Part shown: positions 62,970-64,000 of the stretch, piece by piece
Position numbering within the stretch: position 1 is the stretch's first letter
Layout: each line of letters begins with the position of its first letter
Source: Bacteroidia bacterium
Lineage (GTDB): Bacteria; Bacteroidota; Bacteroidia; Flavobacteriales_D; Parvicellaceae
DNA length: 64,000 bases
NCBI GenBank assembly: GCA_030426105.1
Contig: JAUHZI010000003.1
Coordinates: 1 to 64,000, forward strand
Reading direction: 5' to 3'
Position numbers and translations under genes: made by a program
Notes under the pieces: model-generated
Databases searched by the model: none
What the model was told of the DNA's origin: nothing
The model's input: only the letters and a program-made list of their open reading frames with translations

Positions 62970-64000
62970 CTATCTCATTAACATAAAGCTACCTTGCTTT
63001 TCGATTTCTGAATCATCATTATCGATTGCTTTAAGAGTGTAGTAGTACGTTCCGTTAGGATGTTTTTTTCCTGAAATACTTCTACCATCCCACCCTCCAA
63101 CTGGAGCATCCCATTGGTAAATGATTTGCCCCCATCTGTTGTAGATGAAGCATTCAAAAGTTTTAATCTTTTCACCTCTGAATGAGAATATATCATTGAT
63201 GCCATCTCCATTAGGTGTAAATACATTAGGAAAGATAATGTCTCTAGCTCCAATTTGTACATAAACAGTATCATAGGCTATACATCCTTCATTGTCTGTA
63301 AGCTTGATATAGGCTGTATAATTTCCTCTTAATGTGTAATTGTGTGTAAAGGCACTGTCTGTTGAATAATTATTATCTCCTAATGTCCATTCTACAGTTC
63401 CTGGATCTCCTACCCAAGAAAAATTAACAGGTAATACAGGTTCTCCTATAATCGTATCAACTGGTGAGTTTGATGATAAAATAGAAACATTAGCCGTTAA
63501 ATCTTCTGAGATAAAAACACTATCAATAGCTGTACAACCATTATAATTATTGGTTACAGTAAGATAATAGTAGCCTCCTAACCCAATTGTAGGAGTAGTT
63601 GTGGTTGCATTATTTATAATCTGTCCATCAACTGTAGTCCACATATAACTATAATTCCCAGAAGATGATAAATTACCGTTTAACACTATTTCTGGAATCA
63701 AACAAGTAACGATAGAGTCGACCCCTGCTGAACTTGTAGGAACAATAGTGTCAATCCCAATGGTAACAGAATCAATCGAAGAACAATTATTTATCGTGTT
63801 TAAAACAGTTATAAAATAGGTTCCAATAGCATCTACAGATGGTGTTTGTGATGTTCCTCCTGAAACAATGTTTCCATCAGAAGTAGCCCATGAATACGTG
63901 TATTGATTTCCAGTAGAAGAGTTTTCTCCCATAAGGTTAATCATAGGGTAACTACATGTTAGAAGTGTATCAATTCCAGCATTGGCGTTTGGAGCTAAAG
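62970..64000 (-). CDS. Large surface protein with T9SS type B sorting domain, 5'-truncated by window edge
   Basis: The frame stays open to base 64000 (LAPNANAGIDTLLTCSYP precedes the listed start), so the 63944 start is an edge artefact. Visible is a series of ~90-residue beta-sandwich repeats (STGNQYTYSWATSDGNIVSG, SSGNYSYMWTTVDGQIINN) with cysteines at regular spacing, a PKD-like domain (GTVEWTLGDNNYSTD), and a C-terminal type B sorting domain (FTPNGDGINDIFSFRGEK, YNRWGQIIYQWDAPVGGWDG). It is predicted to be exported by the T9SS. No PorP/SprF gene is seen on this side of the edge. The upstream part cannot be described. Confidence 0.88.
   Translation of the reverse strand, partial: LAPNANAGIDTLLTCSYPMINLMGENSSTGNQYTYSWATSDGNIVSGGTSQTPSVDAIGTYFITVLNTINNCSSIDSVTIGIDTIVPTSSAGVDSIVTCLIPEIVLNGNLSSSGNYSYMWTTVDGQIINNATTTTPTIGLGGYYYLTVTNNYNGCTAIDSVFISEDLTANVSILSSNSPVDTIIGEPVLPVNFSWVGDPGTVEWTLGDNNYSTDSAFTHNYTLRGNYTAYIKLTDNEGCIAYDTVYVQIGARDIIFPNVFTPNGDGINDIFSFRGEKIKTFECFIYNRWGQIIYQWDAPVGGWDGRSISGKKHPNGTYYYTLKAIDNDDSEIEKQGSFMLMR

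Noticed and set aside
1-64000. tRNA, rRNA, insertion sequences, integrases and riboswitches
   Set aside because: I read for cloverleaf-like and conserved motifs, terminal inverted repeats and transposase signatures and found none. A computed covariance-model scan would settle this.

Overview
The window is one contiguous stretch of a low-GC Bacteroidota chromosome, most likely order Flavobacteriales. The evidence is the gliding and type IX secretion (T9SS) set gldB, gldC, porP/sprF, gldK, gldL, gldM, gldN and a second gldN, together with type A and type B T9SS sorting domains, DUF6089, DUF4294 and GWxTD proteins, and TAnnTTTG promoter boxes. I found no tRNA, rRNA, CRISPR array, insertion sequence or integrase. 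Coding density is high and no gene-free gap exceeds about 300 bases. The genes at both edges are cut by the window.

Layout. 1-9.3 kb: the 3' part of uvrA, a TPR lipoprotein-like protein, a beta-helix protein, a TPR/LuxR membrane regulator, a twitch-domain radical SAM protein, a glucosaminidase, a secreted EEP nuclease with a T9SS type A tail, and a small DUF2892 protein. 9.4-18.8 kb: a frameshifted DUF6089 gene, the housekeeping operon miaB / sigma-54 activator / lptE / TPR protein / secG (minus strand), then topA and an arginase-fold protein that lacks several metal ligands (plus strand). 18.9-24.8 kb: two tandem Sec-exported tail-fibre-like proteins with HxH needle repeats, an M23 peptidase and an outer-membrane protein. 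24.8-27.5 kb: a kynurenine operon, kynU / unlisted 56-residue membrane peptide / kmo / outer-membrane protein. 27.7-36.2 kb: a papain-like unknown protein, then a run made of a type B T9SS PKD adhesin, PorP/SprF, a plug-only TonB-type protein, a sigma factor and a TPR membrane protein resembling an anti-sigma factor. 36.3-43.8 kb: a 3'-5' exonuclease, surface polysaccharide genes (WecA-like transferase, GDP-fucose synthase, two RemB/Wzi-like proteins) and a GWxTD protein. 43.9-57.1 kb: DUF4294, nadE, a beta-barrel protein, gldBC, porP-gldKLMN, an ABC-F ATPase and a second gldN. 57.2-64 kb: bcp, recA, an ECF sigma/anti-sigma/envelope-protein cluster, a TPMT-family methyltransferase and the 3' part of another type B T9SS surface protein.

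How the parts fit. GldKLMN forms the T9SS core and GldB/GldC are gliding factors. PorP/SprF proteins probably anchor type B cargo such as the PKD adhesin. The EEP nuclease and the edge protein are predicted cargo. RemB-like proteins and the polysaccharide genes would shape the cell surface on which gliding acts. Two sigma/anti-sigma pairs sit beside envelope proteins and may sense surface or export state; this is inferred from context only.
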